A stretch of DNA of 64,000 nt, taken from contig NZ_CP024628.1 in NCBI RefSeq assembly GCF_024449095.1, positions 1,475,035-1,539,034 on the forward strand, read 5' to 3'. Origin of the DNA: Vibrio coralliilyticus (lineage in GTDB: Bacteria > Pseudomonadota > Gammaproteobacteria > Enterobacterales > Vibrionaceae). The notes beneath the pieces were generated by a model. The model worked only from the letters and a program-made list of their open reading frames with translations, did no database searches and was not told the DNA's origin. Shown piece after piece: positions 36,052 to 45,285 of this stretch (position 1 is the stretch's first letter; each line of letters opens with the position of its first letter). The translations under genes were made by a program, and so were the position numbers.

Positions 36052-37392
36052 ATGGCATTACCAACACTGTTCGTAGAATTAAAAGATCAGAAATTATTGT
36101 CTCAAATAAGCTCTCTGGAAGAGTTGTCACGATTTGACACGATTAGCAATAATGACAACGAACACTGGATAGATAGCCTACAACGACTTCAACCCAATGC
36201 CGCTATTGTTGAAGTATCTCAATTCACCAACGATGATTTTGTCGCCCTATCCAGTGCCACAGGCTTGGAAGAATTGGATTTGGTCATCATCGGCTCCGGT
36301 GCACCCAATAAGAATTTAGACATGATGATGAAAAGCGGCGCCATTTTTCATTATAGAAAGCCAGTTGATATCCAAATTTTGGCCGATACTCTAGCGGACT
36401 TTAGTCAATACTTCCTAGAAAAGCAGGAAGAGGGGAAAAAAATATCCACAAGCGACTTGGACCAGTTTGGAATGTTAGTCGGCTCCTCAAGGCCAATGCA
36501 TAACTTGTATCGCACCCTCAGACGAGTGGCGAAAACAGAGGCCAACGTATTGATCATTGGTGAAAGCGGTGCTGGTAAAGAGCTCGTCGCGCAGACTATC
36601 CACCTTGCCAGTGATAGAAAGGAGCAGCCTTTTATTGCCATTAACTGCGGCGCCATCAGCCCAGAATTAGTCGACAGTGAACTCTTTGGTCATGAAAAAG
36701 GCGCATTTACAGGCGCTAACCGAACGCACCAAGGTGTTTTTAAGCAAGCAGAGGGCGGGACATTATTTCTTGATGAGGTCACCGAAATGCCCCTTGAACA
36801 TCAAGTTAAACTACTGCGAGTACTTGAAACAGGCGAGTATCGCCCAGTCGGCAGTAACACACTCTGTATTGCCAACACCCGTATCATCGCCGCCACAAAC
36901 CGTGATCCACAAGTGGCTATTGAAGAGCAATTTTTACGAGAAGACCTCTATTTTAGATTAGCTCACTTCCCTATCAATATTCCCCCTCTCAGAGAACGAG
37001 GTAATGATATTGTCGGCCTTGCTAAACATTTCATCGCTCACCGGAATGCGAATGAAGCCGCTCCAAAAGCGATTACAGCCTCAGCGCTAGAAAAAATCGC
37101 AGCGCATACATGGCCTGGCAATGTTAGAGAATTAAAACACTGTGTCGAGCGAGCGTTCATTTTGGCGGACGATACGATTAAAGATGAACACCTCATTTTT
37201 GATACTCCTCCTTTAGAAACCGGGACAACATTAGAGGAGAGAGTACCAGCTGGTGTGACTCTAGAAGAAATAGAAAAGGCCGCTATTATTAACACTCTTG
37301 AAGAAAATGAAGGCAACAAAAAAGAAACCGCAGAGGACTTAGGAATAAGCATAAAAACGCTCTACAACAAGCTGGATAAGTATCAGAGTTAA
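36052..37392 (+). CDS. Sigma-54-dependent activator with pseudo-receiver domain
   Basis: 446 residues: an N-terminal receiver-like domain (about 1-120) in which Glu54 (AAIVEVS) stands where the phospho-acceptor Asp belongs, while the conserved Lys (HYRKPVD) is kept; a central AAA+ domain with Walker A GESGAGKE, the sigma-54 contact loop GAFTGAN and Walker B GGTLFLDE; and a C-terminal Fis-type helix-turn-helix (NKKETAEDLGISIKTLYNKLDKY). It activates sigma-54 RNA polymerase from upstream sites. The missing Asp suggests constitutive or ligand-controlled activity. No kinase gene is adjacent. It is divergent from the BON operon, one of four units with sigma-54 promoters nearby. Confidence 0.9.
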   Translation: MALPTLFVELKDQKLLSQISSLEELSRFDTISNNDNEHWIDSLQRLQPNAAIVEVSQFTNDDFVALSSATGLEELDLVIIGSGAPNKNLDMMMKSGAIFHYRKPVDIQILADTLADFSQYFLEKQEEGKKISTSDLDQFGMLVGSSRPMHNLYRTLRRVAKTEANVLIIGESGAGKELVAQTIHLASDRKEQPFIAINCGAISPELVDSELFGHEKGAFTGANRTHQGVFKQAEGGTLFLDEVTEMPLEHQVKLLRVLETGEYRPVGSNTLCIANTRIIAATNRDPQVAIEEQFLREDLYFRLAHFPINIPPLRERGNDIVGLAKHFIAHRNANEAAPKAITASALEKIAAHTWPGNVRELKHCVERAFILADDTIKDEHLIFDTPPLETGTTLEERVPAGVTLEEIEKAAIINTLEENEGNKKETAEDLGISIKTLYNKLDKYQS

Positions 37393-37453
37393 TTAAGCCA
37401 TACGCTTGTTCCAAGTAAGGGAAGCTCAACTCTGTTGAAGGTGGCGAGGCATG

Positions 37454-39115
37454 TTACTCACTGACTGCAGCCGTCACCTTCATTATATCAGTGATTGGCT
37501 CAGGCTTATGAATGTAGTATCCCTGTGCAAAATGCACTCCTATATCTGATAGACACTGATAAATGGCTTTATTTTCCACAAATTCTGCCACCGTTTTTAA
37601 GCCCATCGCTTGGCCTATTTCATGGATAGATTTCACCATTTGGTAGCTGATCTTGTCATGCTCAATATCTCGGACAAATGAACCATCAATTTTGACCGTA
37701 TCTAAGGGAAGCTCTTTTAAATAGGTGAATGACGAAAGGCCTGTGCCAAAGTCATCCAGTGAAAACTGGAAGCCAAGAGCTCGTAATGAGTGCATCACTT
37801 CTATTGTGCCATGAAAATCACGCATCGCAGCAGTTTCAGTGACCTCAAAGATAATACAGCGAGGGTTAAATACGTAACGGTTGAGCATCTTATTGACAAA
37901 ATCGACCAGACTATAGTCCGAAATGGTCTGTCCCGACAAATTGACTGAATAGGTTCGATCACTGCGGCTTCCCATCGAACTAAACAGGGCAGTCATCACA
38001 TAGCGATCAATATCCGGCATCATATGATAACGTTCAGCGATAGGCAGAAAAGCATAAGGAGAGATAACTTCCCCTTGTTCGTTTTTCAGACGCAACAGTA
38101 CCTCATAGTAAAAAGGCACAGTGTTATCTGAAATGGGCGAGATTTTTTGGCAATATAAAACAAATCTTTCTTCTTGGATGGCTTTGTTTATCTCTTCTAT
38201 CCACTTCACCCCCCGAATATAACTTTCAAACTCATCATTTTTCGCGTCAATGATATGAGTACGATTGCGGCCATGGTCTTTCGCTGCCTTACATGCCGTA
38301 TTAGCAATACTCAGTAGCTTAGTGAGCTCAGGGGCGGCGTTAGTATAGAAAGGGGCAACACCACTCGATACCGTTATTCTGACCGAGTTCTCATCCAAGT
38401 TAAAAGCATAGGCGTCAATATGCTTTCTAACGTCATCGGCGAAGCCTTGCGCTTCGTGTACCGTATAGTCATCAAGTAACACGGCAAATTGGTCGCCCCC
38501 TATACGAGCAATAGGCTGACCTTTTGATGTTCGGCTTTTAAGGATATTGGCAATTTTGCATAACACTTCATCACCCAGAGAATGACCAAAAGAGTCATTG
38601 ATGGTTTTAAAATTATCAATATCAAAAAAAGCCAGCGCTGCATTCTGATGGAGGTGATTGGTTTGACTGACCAGTTCCAAAAACTGTGTTTCAAAAAACT
38701 GTCGGTTGTTCAACTGCGTCAACATATCATTATTTTCTCGATACAGCAGAGCGGTTTCATCGCTTATTTCACTAATAACAATCAGTACGCCTTTGAGCAT
38801 GCTATAACACTGTATATTCAGACTTTGTCCATCAACAACGACGTTTCTAACTTCCAGTTCACTATGCTTACCACTCAGGAGTAATCGATCAATTTTATCT
38901 CTTACATCTGGAACATCTGCAAGCAAGCTATAGTAATGACGATCCAAGAAGTCTTTGGGGCTCTTATTCTCTAGCCCGAGTAAGCTCAGCGCTGCCGTAT
39001 TTACTAAGTTAACTTCACCAGATTCAGAAAAAGTGATCAAGCCATTAGGTATTGCTCCAACAATACCAGACATGAGCTCAAGTAACGTAGCGGTTTGTTT
39101 TGATGGGTTAGGCAT
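37454..39115 (-). CDS. PAS-GGDEF-EAL cyclic-di-GMP protein
   Basis: 553 residues: a PAS-like sensor (about 10-115), a GGDEF domain (about 130-290) whose signature reads RIGGDQF, with Gln replacing the Glu of GGDEF, and an EAL domain (about 305-550). The EAL motifs are YYEVLLRLKN, SVNLSGQ, FEVTETAA, LDDFGTGLSS, VKIDGSFV and AEFVEN, so metal and catalytic residues look largely intact. I infer a phosphodiesterase with a regulatory GGDEF domain. The start overlaps the preceding gene by 8 nt, making it the output gene of the partner-switching module. Confidence 0.88.
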   Translation of the reverse strand: MPNPSKQTATLLELMSGIVGAIPNGLITFSESGEVNLVNTAALSLLGLENKSPKDFLDRHYYSLLADVPDVRDKIDRLLLSGKHSELEVRNVVVDGQSLNIQCYSMLKGVLIVISEISDETALLYRENNDMLTQLNNRQFFETQFLELVSQTNHLHQNAALAFFDIDNFKTINDSFGHSLGDEVLCKIANILKSRTSKGQPIARIGGDQFAVLLDDYTVHEAQGFADDVRKHIDAYAFNLDENSVRITVSSGVAPFYTNAAPELTKLLSIANTACKAAKDHGRNRTHIIDAKNDEFESYIRGVKWIEEINKAIQEERFVLYCQKISPISDNTVPFYYEVLLRLKNEQGEVISPYAFLPIAERYHMMPDIDRYVMTALFSSMGSRSDRTYSVNLSGQTISDYSLVDFVNKMLNRYVFNPRCIIFEVTETAAMRDFHGTIEVMHSLRALGFQFSLDDFGTGLSSFTYLKELPLDTVKIDGSFVRDIEHDKISYQMVKSIHEIGQAMGLKTVAEFVENKAIYQCLSDIGVHFAQGYYIHKPEPITDIMKVTAAVSE

Positions 39116-40130
39116 AACGATTCCCTCTTATAACGATGACAGTCGCATCCTTATCTTCGTATGCACAGTCGTTGAAAATAGTAGTGGCGATGTTATATAC
39201 ATCCCACTCGTGCCAATCTTGGTTGGTTAATGGTTCAATATTCACCCCAGAAGAGTGAAGCAGGCAGGTAAAATGATTAGGCCTTGGAATGCGAAGATGG
39301 CTCGCCACCCCATGAGTAAAGTGTTTGGTCTCACAGAGCGGTGCATTTACTAAGGTACTTTCATCATAGCTCAGCCAATGTAAAGGGGGGGTATTCATCA
39401 CGAGGAAATCAAGATTGTCACGGCATATTCTCATCAGGCTTAGTTTCAACTGCCCGGTGATGTCTTCGTTGTGGTCAAACATGCTCAGGCACTGATCCAT
39501 GATCATTTCAAGCGGCTCAGCCATATGTTGGGTGATTTCCTCTGCAAGCTTATTGGCAACCAAACGTCCACGCTCTTGAGTCGAGTCGTTATCATTATGG
39601 CTGTCAATAAGGGCTATAAGGCAGGTATCACCTTGATATTGCTTTACAACATAAGCATTGCCATTGTGAATCTGATTCACTGCAGGATAGGAGATCGCCC
39701 TCACTAAAATGTCATCTTCTGAGACAGGTAAAAACTTTCGCAGCGTAATCGAGGTTCCCGTTTCGTCTGATTTATTGATGACCATTTCATCAGAACAGCG
39801 TTTCGCCACCCCTAGACCGAGGCCTAAGCTTTGGTCTTTAAACGTTGAATAGCCATCCATTAGCGCTTGTGAGAGATCAGCAATACCTTGACCGTTATCT
39901 TCAATGGTGACCTCAATTCCTAAATGGTTAGAAGTGCTGGATATAAACATATACCCACCTGAAGCGTAACGAACCGCATTAATGGTTATTTCAGAAACCG
40001 CTGCATTAAAAAGGCTGGCTTGGTAATCAGAGATTCCAATTTCTAACGCATGCATCTTACAATGCGATGCGATAAGGTACGCTTCCACTTCATTTGAGAA
40101 TGGATAAATGCATTGCTCAATATTCTTCAT
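39108..40130 (-). CDS. RsbT-like ATPase fused to degenerate RsbX/PP2C-like domain
   Basis: 340 residues. The N-terminal ~135 residues are an HATPase_c switch kinase (NAAVSEITINAVRYASGG, IEDNGQGI, LGLGLGVAKRCSDEMVI) closest in pattern to RsbT. The rest (about 140-320) resembles the RsbX/SpoIIE phosphatase fold, but the expected metal-binding DGxGHG is replaced by ALIDSHNDND, so phosphatase activity is doubtful. RsbT and RsbX are usually separate proteins. It overlaps the STAS gene by 14 nt and the GGDEF-EAL gene by 8 nt. Confidence 0.75.
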   Translation of the reverse strand: MKNIEQCIYPFSNEVEAYLIASHCKMHALEIGISDYQASLFNAAVSEITINAVRYASGGYMFISSTSNHLGIEVTIEDNGQGIADLSQALMDGYSTFKDQSLGLGLGVAKRCSDEMVINKSDETGTSITLRKFLPVSEDDILVRAISYPAVNQIHNGNAYVVKQYQGDTCLIALIDSHNDNDSTQERGRLVANKLAEEITQHMAEPLEMIMDQCLSMFDHNEDITGQLKLSLMRICRDNLDFLVMNTPPLHWLSYDESTLVNAPLCETKHFTHGVASHLRIPRPNHFTCLLHSSGVNIEPLTNQDWHEWDVYNIATTIFNDCAYEDKDATVIVIRGNRYA

Positions 40131-40560
40131 TACTACGAGTAAGGGCCGTCGGTACCAGATCGTAACCAGATTTTTGGATGCAAAACTTCGTTGCCGCTTT
40201 TAAATCTCGTACTATCAGATGGCGGCCTAAAGCAACACCAGCGTTGGCCATGGTTCTTGCGATGACGCCTCTCAAGCCACAGAACACGGGCTTCGCCCCA
40301 ACTAAAACCATAGTATCAGCCGCACGAACAAGCTGTGACGCTACCGATGTGTCTATTGCATCGACATTGGACAGGTCTATAACAACAAAGTCGCTGTTTG
40401 ATGACTCAACCATATCCGTCAGCTTAGCAGTAATCGCTTCCATCCGAGCTGAGTCTATCGTTCCAAATAACCCCGTATAAATACAGCTATCAAACACTTC
40501 AGAGGCCACCATGGGGGACTCACCACCTAACTGTTTACGACTAATGGCTATGTTATCCAT
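40117..40560 (-). CDS. STAS-domain protein, RsbS-like
   Basis: 147 residues. The STAS core reads DFVVIDLSNVDAIDTSVASQLVRAADTMVLVGAKPVFCGLRGVIARTMANAGVALG; the IDTSVA segment carries the Ser/Thr that RsbT-type kinases phosphorylate, and the GLRG...A motif is typical of stressosome RsbS/RsbR proteins. The start at 40560 (MDNIAISRK) follows TAGGAG; an upstream extension of the frame to 40644 has no homology. First gene of the module; no RsbR sensor protein is encoded nearby. Confidence 0.8.
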   Translation of the reverse strand: MDNIAISRKQLGGESPMVASEVFDSCIYTGLFGTIDSARMEAITAKLTDMVESSNSDFVVIDLSNVDAIDTSVASQLVRAADTMVLVGAKPVFCGLRGVIARTMANAGVALGRHLIVRDLKAATKFCIQKSGYDLVPTALTRSNEEY

Positions 40561-40805
40561 AACATTTCTCCTATCAACTGACCTGTGACTGCTATTCCTG
40601 ATAGCCTCGGAGATCCAAATGACTCTCAGCCTATCTGGATACACAACTTAACTTGGGAAATTTAATTCCCTACTTCTAAAGTAGCGCAAATAACCCCATA
40701 GGCAATATGTTTTATAAAACATTGAGGAATCAAAAGAGGAGGCAGTCAAATCGGCCTCAGAGATAATATCGGACACCACTGCGATAAAAACTGCGATGAT
40801 AATAG

Positions 40806-41420
40806 TTAGGATTTACCCGTCACCCCACAACCCTTAATCACTAGCTGGGTGATGAATTCAGCGGCTTGTTGGTAATCGCCATTATCCAGCGTGTCTTTCT
40901 GCATAACGTTACAGATCTGCCAGCTGAAATCTGCGTAAGTCTGCGTCGCTGCCCAGATGGTGAACATCAGGTGGTGTGCAGGGACTTTATCCATCAGCCC
41001 TTCTTCACTCCAGGTCGCGAACTTATCCAAAATCATCTGTGACTGCTTAAACAGCTCCTGCCTGATGTCTTCTGGCAACACCTTAGCACCGGACATCACT
41101 TCATTAGCGAACACTTTAGACGCGTGTGGGTGGTCGCGCGAAATACGCAGCTTAGCTTCTATGTATTGAGTTAAGGCTTCGACTGGATCGTCGAGTTCTT
41201 CAATTGGGCGAGAGGCTTCCAGCAACGGCTGAGTCACCGTCTGGAGCACAGCATAGTAGAGCTTGTCTTTACTGCTGAAGTAGTAGAACACATTAGGTTT
41301 AGGGATATCTGCGGCTTTTGCAATATCCGCCATCTTTGTCGCTGCGTAGCCATGGGTGGCAAATTGTTCACTCGCGACATCGATAATCAATCCCTGATTT
41401 TTCTGCCTGATACGAGACAT
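40806..41420 (-). CDS. TetR-family transcriptional regulator (RutR-like)
   Basis: 204 residues: an N-terminal TetR HTH (IIDVASEQFATHGYAATKMADIAKAADIPKPNVFYYFSSKDKLYYAVL) and a C-terminal ligand domain with HPHASKVFANEVMSGAKVLPE, like RutR. It lies in the same direction as, and downstream of, the gcl-hyi-glxR genes, so it is the natural candidate for their regulator. The ligand could be glyoxylate or a purine/pyrimidine breakdown product (inference). Confidence 0.85.
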   Translation of the reverse strand: MSRIRQKNQGLIIDVASEQFATHGYAATKMADIAKAADIPKPNVFYYFSSKDKLYYAVLQTVTQPLLEASRPIEELDDPVEALTQYIEAKLRISRDHPHASKVFANEVMSGAKVLPEDIRQELFKQSQMILDKFATWSEEGLMDKVPAHHLMFTIWAATQTYADFSWQICNVMQKDTLDNGDYQQAAEFITQLVIKGCGVTGKS

Positions 41421-41722
41421 TGTTATTCCCTATACATCTGGTGTAACGACATACTAAACAATATGTTAAGAGAGACAAAGTGATGAGGATAAAAAATCCC
41501 GAAGTAAGCACACCAGGAGCCTGCAATATGGAGCCCGAGGAAGGTGTAACTCCAACCTGCTGTCTTACGACGGGAACGCGTATAAAAGGAGACGAAAAAC
41601 TACGCGATTTAGTAATGAATCATTTAGGGGCAGCGACTACGGATTCAAGCCATGAGAGAACCAGTAGGACCGCTACCCCATGGAACAATGCGGGAGAGGA
41701 ATCCACATCGTCCCGACAGGAA
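41421..41722. other. 302-bp spacer with nested inverted repeats
   Basis: Between glxR and the TetR gene. Outer arms GGATTC (41641) / GAATCC (about 41698) enclose CCATG / CATGG, and a GGGAC / GTCCC pair lies nearby. An open frame of 85 codons on the plus strand (41480-41737) has no recognisable product or ribosome site and I do not call it. It could be a structured 3' UTR or small RNA; unresolved. Confidence 0.35.
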
Positions 41723-42619
41723 TTAGTCCCTGATTGAGTGACCTGAGCGTTTCTCAATCGCTTTAATCAGCGCAGAGTGGTCCCAGTTCTGGCCGCCCAT
41801 TGCTGCACAATCTTCAAACAGCTCCTGAGCATTTGCGGTGTTTGGTAGCGCTACATCCAACTCTTTAGCGCCAGTCAGCGCAAGGTCTAGATCTTTCTGG
41901 TGCAATGTAATCTTAAAACCTGGGTCGAATGTGCCTTCTACCATGCGCTCGCCGTGTACTTCAAGAATCTTAGAGTTAGCAAAACCGCCAAGCAGTGCCT
42001 GACGTACACGCGCTGGATCGGCGCCCGCTTTTGACGCAAACACTAAGGCTTCAGATACGGCTTCGATGTTCAACGCAACAATGATTTGGTTCGCGACTTT
42101 ACACGTCTGGCCCGCACCATTTTCACCCACTAATGTGATGTTTTTGCCCATCACCTCAAACAGAGGGAGCGCTTTATCAAACGCCGATTGCTCACCACCG
42201 ACCATGATGCTTAATGACGCATTAATAGCACCCACTTCACCACCTGATACTGGCGCATCAAGATATTGCGCGCCACTTTCGTTGACGCGTGCTGCAATCG
42301 CCTTGGTGGCGATTGGTGAAATCGAGCTCATGTCGATAACCAGTTTGCCTGCTACACCACTTTCGTTTAAGCCAGCTTCAACACCGTTCTCGCCGAACAG
42401 TACGTCTTCCACCTGCGGCGTGTTTGGCACCATCAGGATAATTGCGTCTGCCAGACGGGTCGCTTCTGCTGGTGAATGACAAACCAGTGCACCAGCCTCT
42501 ACTAATTCAACCGGTGGTGGGTTGAAATGATCAGATAGAACAATGTCGTGACCCGCTTTTTGCAGGTTGATCGCCATTGGCTTACCCATGATACCTGTGC
42601 CGATAAATGCAATTTTCAT
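41723..42619 (-). CDS. glxR: Tartronate semialdehyde reductase (2-hydroxy-3-oxopropionate reductase)
   Basis: 298 residues of the beta-hydroxyacid dehydrogenase family: NAD(P)-binding GTGIMGKPMAINL, substrate motif DAPVSGGEVGA, and the catalytic Lys in GAGQTCKVANQ. It reduces tartronate semialdehyde to glycerate, the step after glyoxylate carboligase and hydroxypyruvate isomerase. Ribosome site GGAGAA. Third gene of the gcl-hyi-glxR operon. Confidence 0.93.
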   Translation of the reverse strand: MKIAFIGTGIMGKPMAINLQKAGHDIVLSDHFNPPPVELVEAGALVCHSPAEATRLADAIILMVPNTPQVEDVLFGENGVEAGLNESGVAGKLVIDMSSISPIATKAIAARVNESGAQYLDAPVSGGEVGAINASLSIMVGGEQSAFDKALPLFEVMGKNITLVGENGAGQTCKVANQIIVALNIEAVSEALVFASKAGADPARVRQALLGGFANSKILEVHGERMVEGTFDPGFKITLHQKDLDLALTGAKELDVALPNTANAQELFEDCAAMGGQNWDHSALIKAIEKRSGHSIRD

Positions 42620-42647
42620 AATATGTTCTCCGTAACGTTAACCGCAC

Positions 42648-43424
42648 TTAGCGGTATAGGTTTAGCCAATCTAAGCCTTCAGTTGTGGTGGTTTTTGGCT
42701 TGTATTCACAGCCCACCCAACCTTGGTAACCCAATTCATCTAGATGTTTGAGGACAAACGGGTAGTTAATCTCACCAGTTCCCGGTTCATGACGACCCGG
42801 GTTGTCTGCCAGCTGCACGTGGGCGATCTGGCCGATGTTGGCACTCATGGTCGGCGCTAAATCCCCTTCCATGATCTGCATGTGGTAGATGTCGTACTGA
42901 ATGAACAGATTGTCACTGCCCACTTCTTTAATCACTGCTTTGGCCTGCTCAGTAGTGTTGAGGAAAAAGCCCGGAATATCACGAGTGTTAATCGCTTCAA
43001 TAACCAGTCGAAGCCCCGCTTCCTGCAATGCTTGAGCAGCGTATCTAAGGTTAATGACAAAGGCTGCATGCGCATCCTGTTGGCTGACACCAGCAGGGGG
43101 AATCCCCGCCAGACAGTTGACCTGCGTATTGCCCAGCACCTTGGCGTACTGAATGGCTAACGCAACACCAGACTGAAACTCTTCGATGCGTGACGGGTCA
43201 CACGCAATACCGCGGTCGCCAGCATCCCAATCACCCGCCGGAAGGTTGAACAGCACCTGTGTCAGGTTGTTTTGCTCCAGCTTCTGTTTGATTTGCTCAG
43301 CATCAAATGCGTAAGGGAAGAGGTATTCCACACCGCTGAATCCAGCCTGAGCAGCAGCGTCAAAGCGCTCAAGGAAATCAACCTCGGTAAATAACATGGA
43401 TAAATTTGCAGCAAACTTTGCCAT
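42648..43424 (-). CDS. hyi: Hydroxypyruvate isomerase
   Basis: 258 residues, the usual Hyi length. A TIM-barrel isomerase with MAKFAANLSMLFTEVDFLERF at the start, conserved EAINTRDIPGFFL, QYDIYHMQIMEGDL, and CEYKPKTTT with metal-site Glu/Asp/His. It interconverts hydroxypyruvate and tartronate semialdehyde. The start at 43424 is supported by AAGGA and by alignment with the family; an earlier in-frame start at 43475 would overlap nothing known but lacks homology. Confidence 0.93.
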   Translation of the reverse strand: MAKFAANLSMLFTEVDFLERFDAAAQAGFSGVEYLFPYAFDAEQIKQKLEQNNLTQVLFNLPAGDWDAGDRGIACDPSRIEEFQSGVALAIQYAKVLGNTQVNCLAGIPPAGVSQQDAHAAFVINLRYAAQALQEAGLRLVIEAINTRDIPGFFLNTTEQAKAVIKEVGSDNLFIQYDIYHMQIMEGDLAPTMSANIGQIAHVQLADNPGRHEPGTGEINYPFVLKHLDELGYQGWVGCEYKPKTTTTEGLDWLNLYR

Positions 43425-43483
43425 AGTGATGTCCTTTTTCTTGCAGCCCTTTCGGGCTGCTTCAGTATTTTGCAATAAACGGA

Positions 43484-45256
43484 TTATTGATTGGCTAGCG
43501 CGGTTGGTGCGTCATCGATGCTGTCTGCCAGAGATTCAAACTCGTTGATGGCATCAATCTCTACACCCATAGCAATGTTGGTCACGCGCTCAAGAATCAC
43601 TTCCACCACAACAGGTACTTTGTGTTTGTTCATCAGCTCTTTCGCTTGTGCAAACGCAGCCTGCATCTGCTCTGGGTCAGTGACACGAATCGCTTTACAA
43701 CCTAAGCCTTCAACCACAGTCACATGGTCAACACCGTAGCCATCAAGCTCTGGCGCATTTTGGTTTTCAAACGCCAACTGAACACAGTAGTCGATATCGA
43801 ACTGGCGCTGCGCCTGACGAATCAAACCTAGATAGGAGTTGTTCACCAATACGTGGATGTATGGCAGGTTGAACTGAGCGCCTACTGCCAACTCTTCAAT
43901 CATGAACTGGAAGTCGTAGTCTCCCGAGATTGCCACGATGTCACGGTTTGGATCCGCTGCACGTACGCCTAGAGCAGCTGGTGTTGTCCAGCCAAGCGGA
44001 CCTGCTTGACCACAGTTGATCCAATGGCGTGGTTTATAAACGTGGAGGAACTGCGCCGCTGCAATCTGAGACAGGCCGATAGTGCTGACATAACAAGTAT
44101 CGCGACCAAAGGCTTTGTTCATCTCTTCATAAACACGCATTGGTTTGATTGGCGCGTCAGTGTAGTGCGTCTTACGCAGCATGCTCGATTTACGCTGCTG
44201 ACATTCCGCCACCCAAGCGCCACGATTAGGCAGTTTGCCGGCATCACGCCACTCACGAGCGACTTCAACCAGCAATTCCAGCGCTGCTTTGGCGTCAGAA
44301 ACGATACCAAGATCCGGACAGAACACGCGGCCAATTTGAGTTGGTTCAATATCGACGTGAACAAACTTACGGCCCTTGGTGTAGACATCCAGTGAACCGG
44401 TGTGACGGTTCGCCCAGCGGTTACCTATACCGAACACGAAATCCGATTCCAGCATAGTTGCATTGCCGTAACGGTGCGCAGTCTGCAAGCCCACCATACC
44501 GGCCATCAGTTCGTGGTCATCCGCAATGGAGCCCCAGCCCATCAAGGTTGGGATAACAGGCACGCCAGTAATTTCAGCGAACTGTTGCAGTAGCTCTTCC
44601 GCACCTGCGTTGATTACACCACCACCTGATACGATGACTGGGTTTTGTGACTCACACATCATCGCCATCGCTTTCTCAACCTGCGCACGTGTCGCTTTTG
44701 GTTGATACGCTTCTAGCGGCTCATAGGTGTCGATGTCGAATTCAATTTCCGTTAACTGAACATCAAGTGGAAGGTCGATTAGAACCGGACCCGGACGACC
44801 AGAACGCATTAGATGGAATGCCTGCTGGAAAGCACGCGGCACCTGAGCGGGCTCTAGAACCGTCGTCGCCCATTTGGTGACTGGTTTCGCAATGGATTCA
44901 ATATCCACCGCCTGAAAATCTTCTTTGTGTAGACGGGCTCTTGGCGCCTGACCCGTAATACATAAGATTGGAATGGAATCCGCCGACGCTGAATACAGGC
45001 CAGTGATCATGTCTGTCCCTGCAGGGCCAGATGTACCGATACAGACACCAATGTTGTCTTGATTAGTACGGGTGTAACCCTCCGCCATGTGCGATGCACC
45101 TTCCACATGTCGTGCTAACACATGATCAATACCACCGAGCTTTTTCATTGCCGCGTACATAGGGTTGATGGCAGCGCCTGGAACGCCGAAGGCAATGTCT
45201 ACGCCTTCCTTTTTCAATACTTCTACCGCTGCTTCGATTGCCTTCATCTTTGCCAT
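43484..45256 (-). CDS. gcl: Glyoxylate carboligase (tartronate semialdehyde synthase)
   Basis: 590 residues, a ThDP-dependent enzyme joining two glyoxylates with loss of CO2. The ThDP region [29 protein letters not shown] and FAD-type middle domain are present. [16 protein letters not shown] shows Val in place of the catalytic Glu of other ThDP enzymes, a known mark of Gcl. The start at 45256 ([10 protein letters not shown]) follows GGAGG; a longer reading to 45313 is not supported. First gene of the operon, divergent from aceB. Confidence 0.96.
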   Translation of the reverse strand: MAKMKAIEAAVEVLKKEGVDIAFGVPGAAINPMYAAMKKLGGIDHVLARHVEGASHMAEGYTRTNQDNIGVCIGTSGPAGTDMITGLYSASADSIPILCITGQAPRARLHKEDFQAVDIESIAKPVTKWATTVLEPAQVPRAFQQAFHLMRSGRPGPVLIDLPLDVQLTEIEFDIDTYEPLEAYQPKATRAQVEKAMAMMCESQNPVIVSGGGVINAGAEELLQQFAEITGVPVIPTLMGWGSIADDHELMAGMVGLQTAHRYGNATMLESDFVFGIGNRWANRHTGSLDVYTKGRKFVHVDIEPTQIGRVFCPDLGIVSDAKAALELLVEVAREWRDAGKLPNRGAWVAECQQRKSSMLRKTHYTDAPIKPMRVYEEMNKAFGRDTCYVSTIGLSQIAAAQFLHVYKPRHWINCGQAGPLGWTTPAALGVRAADPNRDIVAISGDYDFQFMIEELAVGAQFNLPYIHVLVNNSYLGLIRQAQRQFDIDYCVQLAFENQNAPELDGYGVDHVTVVEGLGCKAIRVTDPEQMQAAFAQAKELMNKHKVPVVVEVILERVTNIAMGVEIDAINEFESLADSIDDAPTALANQ

Positions 45257-45271
45257 GCGAACCTCCATTTC

Positions 45272-45285
45272 AATTGTATACAATT
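45272..45285. promoter_or_regulatory. Perfect operator-like palindrome upstream of gcl
   Basis: AATTGTATACAATT, a 14-bp perfect palindrome 16 nt upstream of the gcl start. Related TTGTnTACAA-type sequences occur near 45295, 45484 and 45525 in the same divergent promoter region, suggesting one repressor controls both sides. The adjacent TetR or an unseen GntR-type protein is a candidate. Confidence 0.6.

Noticed and set aside
41640..41720. Glycine riboswitch in the glyoxylate operon spacer
   Set aside because: The conserved glycine-aptamer core sequences are absent; only generic stems are visible.
41480..41737. 85-codon open frame in the glxR-TetR spacer
   Set aside because: No ribosome site or family resemblance, overlaps the glxR end, and the region is better explained as structured spacer.
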